Shown piece after piece: positions 1 to 8,209 of a stretch of 64,000 nucleotides of DNA. The stretch's first letter is position 1. Each line of letters starts with the position of its first letter. Position numbers and translations under genes: made by a program. Source of the DNA: Tistrella mobilis KA081020-065 (GTDB taxonomy: Bacteria > Pseudomonadota > Alphaproteobacteria > Tistrellales > Tistrellaceae); NCBI RefSeq assembly GCF_000264455.2, contig NC_017957.2, forward strand, positions 496,001 to 560,000, in the 5' to 3' direction. Below the pieces are notes generated by a model. The model saw only the letters and a program-made list of their open reading frames with translations. It was not told where the DNA came from and made no database searches.

Positions 1-1298
1 TGGAAGCCGCGGCCGCACATACCGTAATTGCCGGCACCGAAGGATGCGCCGCAATAGATGGTGATCTGCGGCACGGTGGCGCTGGTCACCGCCTGGATCA
101 TCTTGGAGCCGTGCTTGATCATGCCGGCCTCTTCATAGGCGCGGCCGACCATATAGCCGGTGGTGTTGTTGAGGTAGATGATCGGGGTTTCCGACTGGCA
201 GCAGGCCTGGATGAAATGGGTCGCCTTGTTGGCGCCGGCCGGGTCGATCGGGCCGTTATTGGTGATGATGCCGACCGCGAAACCCTCGATCCGGGCATGG
301 CCGCAGACGGTGGCAGGGCCATAGCGCTCGCCGAATTCCAGGAAGTCGCTGTCGTCGACGATCCGGGCGATGACCTGCTTCATGTCCACCGGCCGCTTGT
401 GGTCGACCGGCATCAGCCCGACCAGCTCTTCCGGATCGAGGCGCGGCGGCAGCGGGGCCTGTTCCGGTGCGGCGCGCACCAGGCCCGCATCCCAGTCCAG
501 CCCCGCCACGATGTCGCGGGCGATGGCGATGGCATGGCGGTCGTCCTCGGCCAGATAGTCGCCGAGGCCCGAAATGCTGGTGTGCATCACCGCACCGCCC
601 AGCTCCTCTTCGGTCGCGATCTCGCCGGTCGCGGCCTTCAGCAGCGGCGGGCCGGCCAGAAAGGCGCGGGTGCGGTCGCGGACCATGACGATATAGTCCG
701 ACAGCCCGGTCTGATAGGCGCCGCCGGCCGTCGACGAGCCATGGGTGACGGTCACCACCGGCAGACCCGCGGCCGACAACCGGGCCAGGTTGCGGAACAT
801 GCTGCCGCCATGGACGAAATCCTCCACGCGGTAGTTCATCAGATTGGCGCCGGCGCTTTCGACCAGCTGGACATAGGGCAGCTTGTTTTCCAGCGCCAGT
901 TCCTGGGCGCGCAGCTGCTTGGCCAGGCCCATGGGCTGCAGCGCGCCGGCATCGATGCCGCTGTCGGAGGCCGACACCATCACCCGCACGCCCGAGACGA
1001 AACCGATGCCGGCGATGACGCCGCCGCCCGGAATGCTCTTCTCGGGGTCGGTGCTGTCCATCAGATAGCCGGCCAAGGTCGACAGCTCGACGAAGGGCGT
1101 GCCCGGATCCAGCAGCAGGGCGACCCGTTCGCGCGGCAGCAGCTGATGGCGCTTCTCGAACCGCGGCTTCGACCGGGCAGAGGCCGCCCGCGTCCGTGCC
1201 TCCAGCGCCCGGACGCGGTCGATCAGCGCCGTCATGTCCCGGCGGTTCGCCTGGAAGCTCTCGGCTCCGGTCGAGATGGAGGACGTTATCTGCGTCAT
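1..1298 (-). CDS. Acyl-CoA carboxylase, carboxyltransferase (beta) subunit, 3' end cut by window edge
   Basis: Translation from the ATG at 1298 gives a biotin-dependent carboxylase carboxyltransferase that transfers CO2 from carboxybiotin to an acyl-CoA. I see the carboxyltransferase signatures VTHGSSTAGGAYQTG (first acyl-CoA site region) and NNTTGYMVGRAYEEAG (second half-domain), plus the N-terminal KRHQLLPRERVALLLDPGTPF stretch typical of propionyl-, methylcrotonyl- and geranyl-CoA carboxylase beta chains. An AGAGG ribosome site lies about 10 nt upstream of the ATG. About 432 codons are inside the window and the gene runs off its left edge, so roughly the last fifth of a usual 510-540 aa subunit is missing. 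The biotin-carrying alpha subunit is not visible; it probably lies further left. The substrate cannot be told from this sequence. Confidence 0.93.
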   Translation of the reverse strand, partial: MTQITSSISTGAESFQANRRDMTALIDRVRALEARTRAASARSKPRFEKRHQLLPRERVALLLDPGTPFVELSTLAGYLMDSTDPEKSIPGGGVIAGIGFVSGVRVMVSASDSGIDAGALQPMGLAKQLRAQELALENKLPYVQLVESAGANLMNYRVEDFVHGGSMFRNLARLSAAGLPVVTVTHGSSTAGGAYQTGLSDYIVMVRDRTRAFLAGPPLLKAATGEIATEEELGGAVMHTSISGLGDYLAEDDRHAIAIARDIVAGLDWDAGLVRAAPEQAPLPPRLDPEELVGLMPVDHKRPVDMKQVIARIVDDSDFLEFGERYGPATVCGHARIEGFAVGIITNNGPIDPAGANKATHFIQACCQSETPIIYLNNTTGYMVGRAYEEAGMIKHGSKMIQAVTSATVPQITIYCGASFGAGNYGMCGRGF

Positions 1299-1870
1299 GG
1301 GCCGGGCACCTCTGCCGTGCGGATGGAATGGTCGTGTCTGGTCTGGTCCTGCGGGGGCGGTCGCCGGCCTCGGGAGGAGAGCATTGGGGGATGCAGCCGG
1401 CAACCGCCCGGACCACAGCCTATCGGGCCCGGGGGCGGCGCGTCTTGCGTTCAGTGGCTGCGGGGAAGGGGCGAATCAGAGGCGGGCCGATCAGGGGCGG
1501 GCCGATCAGAGGCGGGCGTGAGTGCGACATGGCGCCGCGCCGGCAGATGTGCCGGCGCCCTCCGACCCGGAAGACCATGGCGTCCGACTGTTGAATTCCG
1601 TAGAATACAGATGTGAAAATCGCAGGGCGTTGCCCCGAACTGGAAAGCTCATCAAGTGATGAATACGATTGTCGAAGACAAGGGGATTGAAACGATGGCG
1701 GCCGCCGCCGCGCGGCCGGCCTGGCGCAGCCCGAAGCTGGACATGCTGGATGCGGCAGAGACCCTTGCCGGCTCCGATGGCACCACTGACGGAGGCATCT
1801 TCAGCTGACCGCATCGGGGCGGAGGGCCGGCGAATACGGGGGCGCCGGTCCTTCGCACGAATGTTCAGGT
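1299..1870. other. Gene-poor gap of about 570 bp
   Basis: No convincing gene is seen here. Short open frames exist on both strands but have no ribosome site and the arginine/proline-rich composition of GC-rich noise. The gap holds a triplicated 15-bp repeat (listed separately) and a more AT-rich stretch around 1590-1690 that is the likeliest place for the promoter of the leftward carboxylase gene. Confidence 0.6.
1474..1518. repeat. Three tandem copies of a 15-bp repeat
   Basis: Three head-to-tail copies of GATCAGAGGCGGGCC-like units lie at 1474-1488, 1489-1503 and 1504-1518, with two or three substitutions in total. They are upstream of the carboxylase gene. No function is evident; this could be a slippage product or a protein-binding array. 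Confidence 0.7.
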
Positions 1871-2641
1871 TTACCCCTGATTGCCGATTGCGGCCGTTCC
1901 GCAGGGGCGCGGGTCGTCGAGGCGGGCGAGGATCCGCGACGTCGAACCGAAGGCCTCGCTGCCCGTCTTCGGCGCTTTCGACCCCTGCCGGCACCCGTCG
2001 AGCCAGACATCGGAAAAGCCCAGAGGCGCACAGGCTCCGGCTGCCAGACGCCGAATGCGGGCGGCGCGTTCGTCCAGCCTGACGTCGTTTTGGGTGAGAT
2101 CATAGGATGCCGGCGCTATCAGTACAGCGACCAGCCGGATAAATTCGGCGTCGGTCAGTTCGGCTGGAGGCCGCCCATAGATCGTCGAGCTTGCCGAATG
2201 GAAGCCGACCATCCAGCCATCGGGGCCGTTGCCCATTTCCAGCGTCGCCAGCCACAGGGCGAGGATCTGCTCCTTGGACAGACGGCTCTCCAGCCCAAGC
2301 GCATAACCGGTCTGGCGGATCTTGCCGATGCCGGGTCGAAATTCTTCAAAGGCGAGCCGCTTGGCTGCGGATTGGGTGATGGTGGTCAGGCCGGCGCCCG
2401 GAGTCGAGAAATCGACGCCGGAATGTGTCGTGAAATTCGGGTCTTCGACGGCGAGCAGGATAGCCAGATGGGCTGTCCCCAAGGCGTTGCCCCCGCGGCC
2501 TTGAGCAATCAGCGCGTCGGCACGAGCACGCAAACCCCCGGCATCCGATCGCGCATCCCAGTATCCCCTGGCGCCATACCCAATGAGTCCGATCAGCAAA
2601 AGAGCAATCAGACCCCCGATATATCTCAATATCCGCATCAT
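1871..2641 (-). CDS. Membrane-anchored GT51-like peptidoglycan transglycosylase domain protein
   Basis: This 256-aa protein has one N-terminal membrane segment (about residues 5-23) followed by a compact domain carrying the order of motifs of family GT51 glycan polymerases (the transglycosylase half of class A penicillin-binding proteins and MtgA). These are EDPNFTTHSGVD (catalytic Glu66), GLTTITQSAAKRL (the usual GxSTITQQ, here with Thr) and a downstream LGLESRLSKEQILALWL block (second Glu118). There is no transpeptidase domain. The second motif departs from consensus, so it may be a divergent or specialised enzyme rather than the housekeeping MtgA. Adjacent ATGs at 2641 and 2638 are both possible starts. 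It stands alone; the 282 bp upstream hold no gene I can support. Confidence 0.8.
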   Translation of the reverse strand: MMRILRYIGGLIALLLIGLIGYGARGYWDARSDAGGLRARADALIAQGRGGNALGTAHLAILLAVEDPNFTTHSGVDFSTPGAGLTTITQSAAKRLAFEEFRPGIGKIRQTGYALGLESRLSKEQILALWLATLEMGNGPDGWMVGFHSASSTIYGRPPAELTDAEFIRLVAVLIAPASYDLTQNDVRLDERAARIRRLAAGACAPLGFSDVWLDGCRQGSKAPKTGSEAFGSTSRILARLDDPRPCGTAAIGNQG

Positions 2642-2923
2642 TCTGTCTTCTTATGTTCGGATTCTTGCGTCGAGAATTCCCTTAATATATGCAAGGCTGT
2701 GATCTGGATGTGATAAAGCGATGGTCGAAATATTTAAGGGATATGGGCCATTCCAAGGCAGAATGCGAGGAATGGCCTGGGCAGGTCGGCAATAGCGCTG
2801 GTATCAGGCTCAACGGGCCGGTCAGCATCCCGGATGCCGGGCGAGGATCTTCGCGCCGGTTCGGATCGCCTGAACAGCTGGGGCTGCCGCTATCGGCGAT
2901 CATGTGGCGAGACAGCGTCGTAA

Positions 2924-3199
2924 TCAATCGTGGCACGCCGGCGGCTCCGGATCTTCACCGACTTGAAGGCGGGCGAGCCAGGCATCGGCTTCCTCTGCGG
3001 TCAGATGCAGGCCTGTGCGCTGATAACGGTCCCAGGCGTGCCGGGCATCCTGATGGAAGGCATCTCGCTTCTCGGCCCGATCGACATAGTCGGCCACGGC
3101 CTCACGCACGATGTCTTCGGCCGGCTGCCGACGGGCCGAGGCGAGGCGGTCCAGACGGTCCTTCAGGTCCTTGTCCATCCTGACGGCAGTGTGCGTCAT
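2924..3199 (-). CDS. Ribbon-helix-helix (CopG-like) antitoxin or DNA-binding protein
   Basis: A 91-aa protein starting MTHTAVRMDKDLKDRLDRLA, the short strand plus two helices of the ribbon-helix-helix fold, followed by a charged C-terminal tail (AEEADAWLARLQVGEDPEP) typical of type II antitoxins that wrap a toxin. The second of two adjacent ATGs is preferred because GGAGGGAGG then sits 6 nt upstream. A palindrome and a direct repeat just upstream suggest autoregulation. No intact toxin gene follows, so it is an orphan or solitary antitoxin. A decayed second copy of its C-terminal half lies at 3704-3850. Confidence 0.75.
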   Translation of the reverse strand: MTHTAVRMDKDLKDRLDRLASARRQPAEDIVREAVADYVDRAEKRDAFHQDARHAWDRYQRTGLHLTAEEADAWLARLQVGEDPEPPACHD

Positions 3200-3216
3200 C
3201 ATCGCCTCCCTCCAGT

Positions 3217-3240
3217 CACAGATCTCAAGCACAGATCTGT
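3217..3240 (-). promoter_or_regulatory. Candidate antitoxin operator: repeated CACAGATCT with a palindrome
   Basis: CACAGATCT occurs twice, 13 bp apart (3217-3225 and 3230-3238), and the second copy is part of the perfect palindrome ACAGATCTGT (3231-3240). This lies 18-41 bp upstream of the ribbon-helix-helix gene start. RHH proteins commonly bind such spaced repeats to repress their own gene; that role is inferred. Confidence 0.5.
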
Positions 3241-3286
3241 CGCATGCCCGCATGTCATGACTCTGAATATGGATGTCGTGGCGTGT

Positions 3287-3481
3287 CTATAGTAAGGCAA
3301 ACGGCGACCCGTCAGCCAACGGGCTGCGCAATGCCCCGCCTGCCTGAAGAAGAGAGCGCGTCAGCCGATCCAGGCGCCGATGGATGCCGTTGACAAGGGC
3401 ATCTGCCGCTCCCGTAGCCTCGTTGCCGACATAAAGCCAAAGGTTCAGAAGGCCTGTGCGCCTGTGGTACGGTGACCGCAT
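3287..3481 (-). pseudogene. Truncated ParE-like toxin remnant
   Basis: A 64-codon frame beginning ATG two bases after the stop of the ParD-like fragment, as in real parDE operons. Its start MRSPYHRRTGLLNLWLYVG and the helix NGIHRRLDRLTRS resemble the two N-terminal helices of ParE toxins (usual length about 95-100 aa). The expected beta-strand core and C-terminal strand that complete the RelE/ParE fold are missing, so I read it as a decayed, probably inactive toxin. Confidence 0.55.
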
Positions 3482-3483
3482 GG

Positions 3484-3669
3484 TCAATCGTGTCGGGCCC
3501 TGAGCAGCCGGGCCTTCAGCAGCCGTCGCCCCTCGTGGCTGATGTTCTCCGGATCGAAGGGGGTTGCGGGGCCGCTGTCGATGCCGTCCTGCACCAGCGC
3601 GCGCAACTCGGCAAGGGTGTGGCCGAAAAGGATATGCTCCGCCCGCGGGGGATGTCGATCGGTCGGCAT
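3484..3669 (-). pseudogene. ParD-like antitoxin fragment, DNA-binding end lost
   Basis: A 61-codon frame (MPTDRHPPRAEHILFGHTL...) whose second half, LAELRALVQDGIDSGPATPFD, closely follows the C-terminal toxin-binding segment of ParD antitoxins. The N-terminal ribbon-helix-helix part that should precede it is absent. It is followed at a 2-nt gap by a ParE-like remnant. Together they look like a broken parDE cassette. Confidence 0.55.
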
Positions 3670-3703
3670 CAGGTGCGCTCTGTAGCCGTGAGGTGCAAGG
3701 CAT

Positions 3704-3850
3704 TCAATTATTGCACACTGGCGGCTCCGCGTCTTCCCCCGCTTCCACCCGGGCGGGCCGGGCATCAGCTGTCTCGGCGGTCAGATGCATGCCTGGGCGC
3801 TGGTTAAGTGTCCCAGGCATGCCAGACGACATCCGGATGGCATCGCCCCG
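3704..3850 (-). pseudogene. Degraded duplicate of the RHH antitoxin C-terminus
   Basis: This stretch aligns at DNA level with 2924-3070, the 3' half of the intact antitoxin gene: shared runs include GCATGCCTGGGAC-like, CATCTGACCGC and GAGCCGCC, and both end with a codon run ...TGCNANNATTGA. Relative to the intact gene it carries a 1-nt insertion plus in-frame stops, so it cannot encode the protein. It directly precedes the broken ParD/ParE frames. Confidence 0.7.
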
Positions 3851-3880
3851 TCTCGTGCCAGAACACTGCAAGTTGCGTTC

Positions 3881-5632
3881 TCAGGCGAACATGAAGTTGG
3901 CGGCCGAGAGATCTGAGATGCGGATGTTCAGCAGAGATAGTGACCCGGTATCGTCGAGCGCGAGGGTTGCATCGCTGTCGGTATCGATCAGCTTCCTGCG
4001 GACATCTTCCAGCTTGCGCAGGTTGGTGCGCGTGAGGTCGATGATGTCCGCCTCAGGGCCATGGGCGGTGAAGTCTGCAATGACGTCATGGCCCTGGCCG
4101 GCTTCCCAGACGAACAGGTCACGGCCGCGGCCGCCCAGGAAGATCTGATCGGTGTTGCTGCCTTCCAGCCGGTCGTCGTGCCGGCCGCCCAGGACGACCC
4201 GGGACGAGGTGACGACGTCCATGGGCTGGTCCGGGTTGCTCCGGAGCCGGGCGAAATAAACATCGGCGATTTCTCCGAAGCTGCCATCATCACGGAGAAA
4301 GCTGCCCGACAATGGCAGCCAGTTGCCCTGATCGTCGATGTCCTGCAGACGGGCATCCAGCCGGATTGCGGTGATGCCGTGCGTAGACAGGCCGGTTATC
4401 TCACCTGCTTGTGATGTCCCGTCACCGTCGATGTCCATCCAGACCTTGAGGTCGGCGAAGATTGCATCGGCAGCGTCGATGACGCCGTCCATATTGTCGT
4501 CATGATCCGCCAGAATGGAGAAGCCGTCACGATCACGACTGCCGAACAATTCGGACAGATCATCGATCCGGCCATTGCCATTGCGATCGACGGCAAGGAA
4601 TCCATCTTCGGCGGATAGCCAGCCATGGGCGTTGGTGTTGCCGTCACCGAAATCGAAATCGGCATCCGAGTCGAGCATGGAGATGGTATGGAGGCCGTCG
4701 CCGTTCAGGTCCAGGACAAGTGGGGTCATGTGTTCCGCCGACTCGCGCATGAAGTCACCGACGTTATCCAGAGCTTTTTTGAGTTGCTCCCCGAATTCCG
4801 GTTTGATTGCGTCGAAGATGTCCTTCTTGCTTTCGTAAAGATCTGCCAGCTTTTTCATGCTTTCGAATATATTGTTCGCGGCGTTGAGCGTGTCCCTGTA
4901 ATCTTGTGGGCTCTTTGAGAGATCCACCAGGGTTCGCTCCATCATCTCCATGGCTGTCGTAAAATCAAAATCGTTGCCTTCCATCTGAATGAGCTCATGC
5001 GCGTCAAATTCAACACCATAGCGTTCGAACAGAGAGTTAAACGTGCCAATATCTGCGTTCAGCCCGTTCAGCAGATCACGAGCCTCTTCAAGTGCAGCAA
5101 AATCCTCGTTGGGTGTCACAATTATCTCGGGTAGAAGGATAGTTCCATCGGATAGCCTGATCGGGCCATCCTGAGATCGCGTGTAGTCGTTCAGGTAATC
5201 GACCATGTCAGCTATGCTACCGGTCAAGTTGCCGCCTGTTGCCCAATCGATGCCGTAGGAGATTCCAACTCCGACGATCACGCCCGTTCCAAGGCCGACC
5301 ATCAATGATGCGCCTGCTGAAAGTCCCATGGCGCTCGCACTTGCGACAGCCCAACTGGTTGCGGCCTCCATGGCATATGATGTTGCTGTATTGGTGGCAT
5401 AAGCGGCTAATACGCCACGGATTCCATCTTCTTGATACGTTGCATAATATTGCGCCGGCGTCAGTGTCATTCTACTTGCGAGACTAAACGCACTTCTGAT
5501 TGCGGCAACTTCTTCGACGCTCCAGGTGGGCAGGCTGGCTGAGGCATCTGCCAGGCTGTCAAATACCGTTGAAAGATGCCCGACCCAGTAATTGAATTCC
5601 TCGTAACTGATCTGTGAATTATTTTCGCTCAT
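3881..5632 (-). CDS. RTX-type calcium-binding exoprotein with hydrophobic glycine-rich segment
   Basis: A 583-aa protein with no N-terminal signal. Residues 86-128 form a Gly/Ala-rich hydrophobic stretch (GLSAGASLMVGLGTGVIVGV) able to insert in a membrane. Residues 170-300 are helical and acidic. From residue 304 comes TPLVLDLNGDGLHTI and repeated EF-hand-like loops (DRNGNGRIDD, DDNMDGVIDAAD, DIDGDGTSQAGE) of the kind found in FrpC-like and haemolysin-type proteins. Near 480-525 are RTX-like turns (LGGRHDDRLEGSNTDQIFLGG) and the C-terminus has the hydrophobic end usual for type I secretion. I chose the start at 5632 (MSENNSQ) because AGGAAAAGAG lies just upstream. It overlaps the upstream membrane-protein gene by 14 bp. 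Secretion and toxin activity are inferred; no exporter is in the window. Confidence 0.75.
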   Translation of the reverse strand: MSENNSQISYEEFNYWVGHLSTVFDSLADASASLPTWSVEEVAAIRSAFSLASRMTLTPAQYYATYQEDGIRGVLAAYATNTATSYAMEAATSWAVASASAMGLSAGASLMVGLGTGVIVGVGISYGIDWATGGNLTGSIADMVDYLNDYTRSQDGPIRLSDGTILLPEIIVTPNEDFAALEEARDLLNGLNADIGTFNSLFERYGVEFDAHELIQMEGNDFDFTTAMEMMERTLVDLSKSPQDYRDTLNAANNIFESMKKLADLYESKKDIFDAIKPEFGEQLKKALDNVGDFMRESAEHMTPLVLDLNGDGLHTISMLDSDADFDFGDGNTNAHGWLSAEDGFLAVDRNGNGRIDDLSELFGSRDRDGFSILADHDDNMDGVIDAADAIFADLKVWMDIDGDGTSQAGEITGLSTHGITAIRLDARLQDIDDQGNWLPLSGSFLRDDGSFGEIADVYFARLRSNPDQPMDVVTSSRVVLGGRHDDRLEGSNTDQIFLGGRGRDLFVWEAGQGHDVIADFTAHGPEADIIDLTRTNLRKLEDVRRKLIDTDSDATLALDDTGSLSLLNIRISDLSAANFMFA

Positions 5633-5912
5633 GATCTCTTTTCCTGTTTCTCTTATCCCAGGCATGGCGGATATCACCCTGGAACTCCCCCATCAGTGAG
5701 ACGCCTGCAACGGCGAACACACCCACGATCCAGATGTCGCCGAACAGCGCCCAGAGGCCGATGCCGATCAGCACGAGCGCGAAGCCGATCGTCAGACGCG
5801 GCACGGATCGCCGGTAGATCGGGGTATGCCGGCAGAGGAGGTCGACATAGCCCCGCCAGATGCGGCCGATCCTGGAAGCAGGCCGGCTCGTTTCAGTATG
5901 TTTTGTAGTCAC
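5619..5912 (-). CDS. Small two-helix membrane protein, unknown function
   Basis: A 97-aa protein read from the GTG at 5912 (MTTKHTETSRP...), with GGGGAG about 10 nt upstream; a TTG at 5930 is an alternative start. The first 40 residues are basic and probably cytoplasmic. Residues about 40-56 and 59-76 are two hydrophobic helices separated by a short FGDI turn, and the tail is very basic (HAWDKRNRKRDHERK). It overlaps both the preceding membrane protein gene and the RTX gene, so the three are translationally coupled. I recognise no family. A role in immunity to, or export of, the RTX protein is only a guess from the coupling. Confidence 0.6.
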   Translation of the reverse strand: MTTKHTETSRPASRIGRIWRGYVDLLCRHTPIYRRSVPRLTIGFALVLIGIGLWALFGDIWIVGVFAVAGVSLMGEFQGDIRHAWDKRNRKRDHERK

Positions 5913-6315
5913 GAAACAACTGCTCCCCAATCAGCACCAGGACCAGTGCCGCCGGCCCGCCGATCACCACGCCCATCAGGCCGGATCCTGTCAGCATGCG
6001 GGCCAGGGCGACGCCCAGGATCAGCAGCAGGCCCAGGCTGAAGCCCAGCCCTGCGGCGCGGCGGGCCGGGCTTCGGCGGGTGATGCGGACCAGACGGGCG
6101 GTCATCAGCCAGAGGGCCAGGAACCACAGGAAGGTGACCACGGCGCCCGCAATCAGCGTGTCCCTCGGGTAATCCGTCTGCATCGCCAGGAACGGCCCCT
6201 GGCTGAGCGGCAGGACGATCAGCGCAGTGGCACCGGCCGCGAACAGGATCGCCAGCAGGATCTGGCCGGCAAGCCGTGCCGGCCTGCGAGGGTCGGGAAG
6301 GGCCGGAACGGGCAT
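5893..6315 (-). CDS. Four-helix inner-membrane protein, unknown function
   Basis: A 140-aa protein with four hydrophobic segments (about residues 15-36, 50-68, 84-104 and 112-130 by eye) separated by short basic loops such as RLVRITRRSPARR. The start at 6315 is preferred to 6324 because GAGAGGAG lies 9 nt before it; from 6324 the ribosome site would touch the start codon. It is the first gene of the leftward set ending in the RTX gene and overlaps the next gene by 20 bp. No family is recognised. Confidence 0.6.
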   Translation of the reverse strand: MPVPALPDPRRPARLAGQILLAILFAAGATALIVLPLSQGPFLAMQTDYPRDTLIAGAVVTFLWFLALWLMTARLVRITRRSPARRAAGLGFSLGLLLILGVALARMLTGSGLMGVVIGGPAALVLVLIGEQLFRDYKTY

Positions 6316-6454
6316 CCGTTGCATCTCCTCTCAGGTCTCCTCGGGGATGGGAATCAACCCTAAAGCGGATACCCGGCACGATAGGAACCAGGTGCCTCTC
6401 CGGTCAATATGCAAATGAGAATGAATCGCGTATAAATGGGCCATGCATGCATGC

Positions 6455-6472
6455 GGCTGACAGATGTCAGCC
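6455..6472. promoter_or_regulatory. Perfect 8-bp inverted repeat in the divergent intergenic region
   Basis: GGCTGACAGATGTCAGCC is a perfect palindrome with a 2-nt centre, placed between the leftward membrane-protein gene and the rightward crotonase operon. It ends 4 bp before the candidate -35 box of the crotonase promoter, so it is a good candidate operator. The regulator is unknown; the AraC-type gene two genes downstream is one possibility. Confidence 0.45.
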
Positions 6473-6476
6473 CTCA

Positions 6477-6505
6477 TTGCCTAAATACCTAAACACAGGC
6501 ATTAT
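6477..6505 (+). promoter_or_regulatory. Candidate promoter of the crotonase/AraC/ligase operon
   Basis: TTGCCT (6477-6482) and CATTAT (6500-6505) are separated by 17 bp, each four or five of six matches to the housekeeping consensus, about 60 bp before the crotonase start. This is a by-eye call only. Confidence 0.3.
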
Positions 6506-6565
6506 ACCCCGACCCACAAGAACGCGCCCCGCCCATGCAGGCGGTGGCCAGGGAGGAAATGCCTG

Positions 6566-7336
6566 ATGCCCATCGCCGTCGAGCGTCGCGGACGTGTCGC
6601 GCAGATCGTGTTCAACCGGCCCGAGACCGGCAATCTGATGAATGCGGCGCTGTTCGCGGCGCTGCGGGATGCCCTGCGCGCCGCGGCAGCCGATCCGGCG
6701 GTGCGGGTGGTGCGGCTGGGGTCGACCGGCGATGCCTTCACCCGCGGCGGCGATCTGCATGAATTCGTCCAGAACCCGCTGAAAGGCGGCTGGGAGCAGT
6801 CGGCGCTGTATGAATGCACGCTGGAGCTGGCGCGGTTCCAGAAGCCGATCGTGGCCTCGGTGCAGGGGCCGGCGATCGGGGGCGGGTCGACGCTGATCCT
6901 GAATTGCGACATCGTCATTGCCTCGGACCGCGCCGGCTTCGTGTTCCCGTTCTCAAGCCTCGGCATCTGCCCGGAAATCGGCTCCAGCTATCTGCTGCCG
7001 CTGGCGGTGGGGGAGCGGCGGGCGCGGGACTGGATGCTGACCAGCCGCAAGATCGGCGCCGAAGAGGCGCTGGCCGCGGGGCTCGTGACCGAAATCGTGC
7101 CCCATGACATGCTGGAGGCCCGCGCCGATGCGGTCGCCGACCAGATCGCCGGCTACGCCGGCGAGGCGGTGCGGGCCACCAAGAAACTGCTGCAGGACGT
7201 CCATCTGGCGGCGCTTGAAGGCGCCATCCAGGCCGAGATGCGCGCGCTGGCCACGCTGATGGAAGGCCCCGCCGTGCGCGAAGCCGTGGGTGCCTTCTTC
7301 GAGAAGCGCAAACCCGATTTCTCGGGCCTCGCCTGA
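6566..7336 (+). CDS. Enoyl-CoA hydratase/isomerase family (crotonase) protein
   Basis: A 256-aa crotonase-fold protein that would hydrate or isomerise an unsaturated acyl-CoA. The oxyanion-hole regions are visible as GDAFTRGGDL (about 48-57) and VQGPAIGGGSTLILNCDIVIAS (about 98-119). The segment SLGICPEIGSSYLLPLAVG (about 131-149) resembles delta3-delta2-enoyl-CoA isomerases, where the Glu of PE is catalytic, more than classical hydratases. GGAGG is 9 nt before the ATG; an earlier out-of-frame ATG at 6559 is ignored. The AraC-type regulator starts 18 bp after its stop and an acyl-CoA synthetase follows, so it belongs to a fatty or aromatic acyl-CoA degradation module. The substrate is unknown. 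Confidence 0.88.
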   Translation: MPIAVERRGRVAQIVFNRPETGNLMNAALFAALRDALRAAAADPAVRVVRLGSTGDAFTRGGDLHEFVQNPLKGGWEQSALYECTLELARFQKPIVASVQGPAIGGGSTLILNCDIVIASDRAGFVFPFSSLGICPEIGSSYLLPLAVGERRARDWMLTSRKIGAEEALAAGLVTEIVPHDMLEARADAVADQIAGYAGEAVRATKKLLQDVHLAALEGAIQAEMRALATLMEGPAVREAVGAFFEKRKPDFSGLA

Positions 7337-7354
7337 GGGGGAGGGTGGGGCGCC

Positions 7355-8209
7355 ATGGCGATGTGTGACGGCGGCAATCCGCGGGTGATGCTGATCGGCC
7401 CGGAGCGGCTGTTCTATGCCGGTCTGCTGGGCCGTCCCACCACCCGCAATCTGGGCGGGATCGGCATCTATGTGGCGCCCGAAGGCCGGATCGCGGTGCA
7501 GGTGGCGGACGGCCCCGACCGCGTCGGCAGCTGCGCGGTGGTGCCCGCCTACACCCCCCACACCATCCGCGCCGAAGGCCGCGACATCCTGGCGGTCAAG
7601 ATCGAGCCCGAGACCGTCGATCCCGACGGGCTGCCCGGCTTCATCCGCCGGGCGCTGGCCACGCCCGAGGCCGCCGGCATCGTTGAAGCGCCGGAAGCGG
7701 TCGCCCGCATCCGCACAGCCCATGCCGATCTCGCCGCCCGCCCGGGCGGCGCCTGCCCCGACAGCCCCGATTTCGATCGCGCCTTTTTCGGCGCCGCGAT
7801 CGCCCCCCGCCCGATGGACCGCCGCATCCGCGCGGTGGTGCGCCAGGCCCCGGCGGACATCCAGGCCTTCCCCTCGGCCGAGGCCTGTGCGGCGCTGTGC
7901 GAGCTGTCGGTGTCGCGCTTCCTGCACCTGTTCCGTGACCAGACGGGGGTGAGCTTCCGCAACTGGCGCGCCTGGAAACGGGCGCGGATCTCGCTCGCCC
8001 ATGTCAACCGCAATCCCAATCTGGCGCATCTGGCGCTGGATTTCGGCTATCCCGACCAGACCCATTTCAGCCGGTCGATCCGCAACATCTTCGGCCTGCG
8101 CCCCCGCGACATCGTCGCCGGCTCCCGCCGGCTCGACATCCGCCTGACCGACGGTGTGCTGCCGCCGGCCATGCAGCCGCCCGCCGTCGCAGGGCTTTCC
8201 CGAAGCTGA
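7355..8209 (+). CDS. AraC-family transcriptional regulator
   Basis: A 284-aa protein. The N-terminal half has the beta-rich, cupin-like composition of AraC effector domains, with a HTIRAEGRDILAVKIEP core. The C-terminal part (about 165-265) is the double helix-turn-helix: SAEACAALCELSVSRFLHLFRDQTGVSF forms the first and LAHLALDFGYPDQTHFSRSIRNIFGLRP the second, with the well conserved family signature FGYPDQTHFSR. It lies between a crotonase and an acyl-CoA synthetase on the same strand, so it probably controls their operon in response to the substrate or its CoA ester. The ATG at 7355 follows GGGGGAGGGTGGGG. Confidence 0.9.
   Translation: MAMCDGGNPRVMLIGPERLFYAGLLGRPTTRNLGGIGIYVAPEGRIAVQVADGPDRVGSCAVVPAYTPHTIRAEGRDILAVKIEPETVDPDGLPGFIRRALATPEAAGIVEAPEAVARIRTAHADLAARPGGACPDSPDFDRAFFGAAIAPRPMDRRIRAVVRQAPADIQAFPSAEACAALCELSVSRFLHLFRDQTGVSFRNWRAWKRARISLAHVNRNPNLAHLALDFGYPDQTHFSRSIRNIFGLRPRDIVAGSRRLDIRLTDGVLPPAMQPPAVAGLSRS

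Noticed and set aside
111-1616. A 501-codon + strand frame over the carboxylase gene
   Set aside because: Opposite strand is a recognisable carboxyltransferase; this frame has none of the features of a gene.
2682-2936. 84-codon - strand frame between the GT51-like gene and the antitoxin
   Set aside because: No ribosome site, no similarity to known proteins and irregular composition; the region is better left as intergenic.
6395-6435. Possible Fur box (AATGAGAATGAATC) near the crotonase promoter
   Set aside because: Only a loose match with no inverted symmetry; the neighbouring genes have no iron link.
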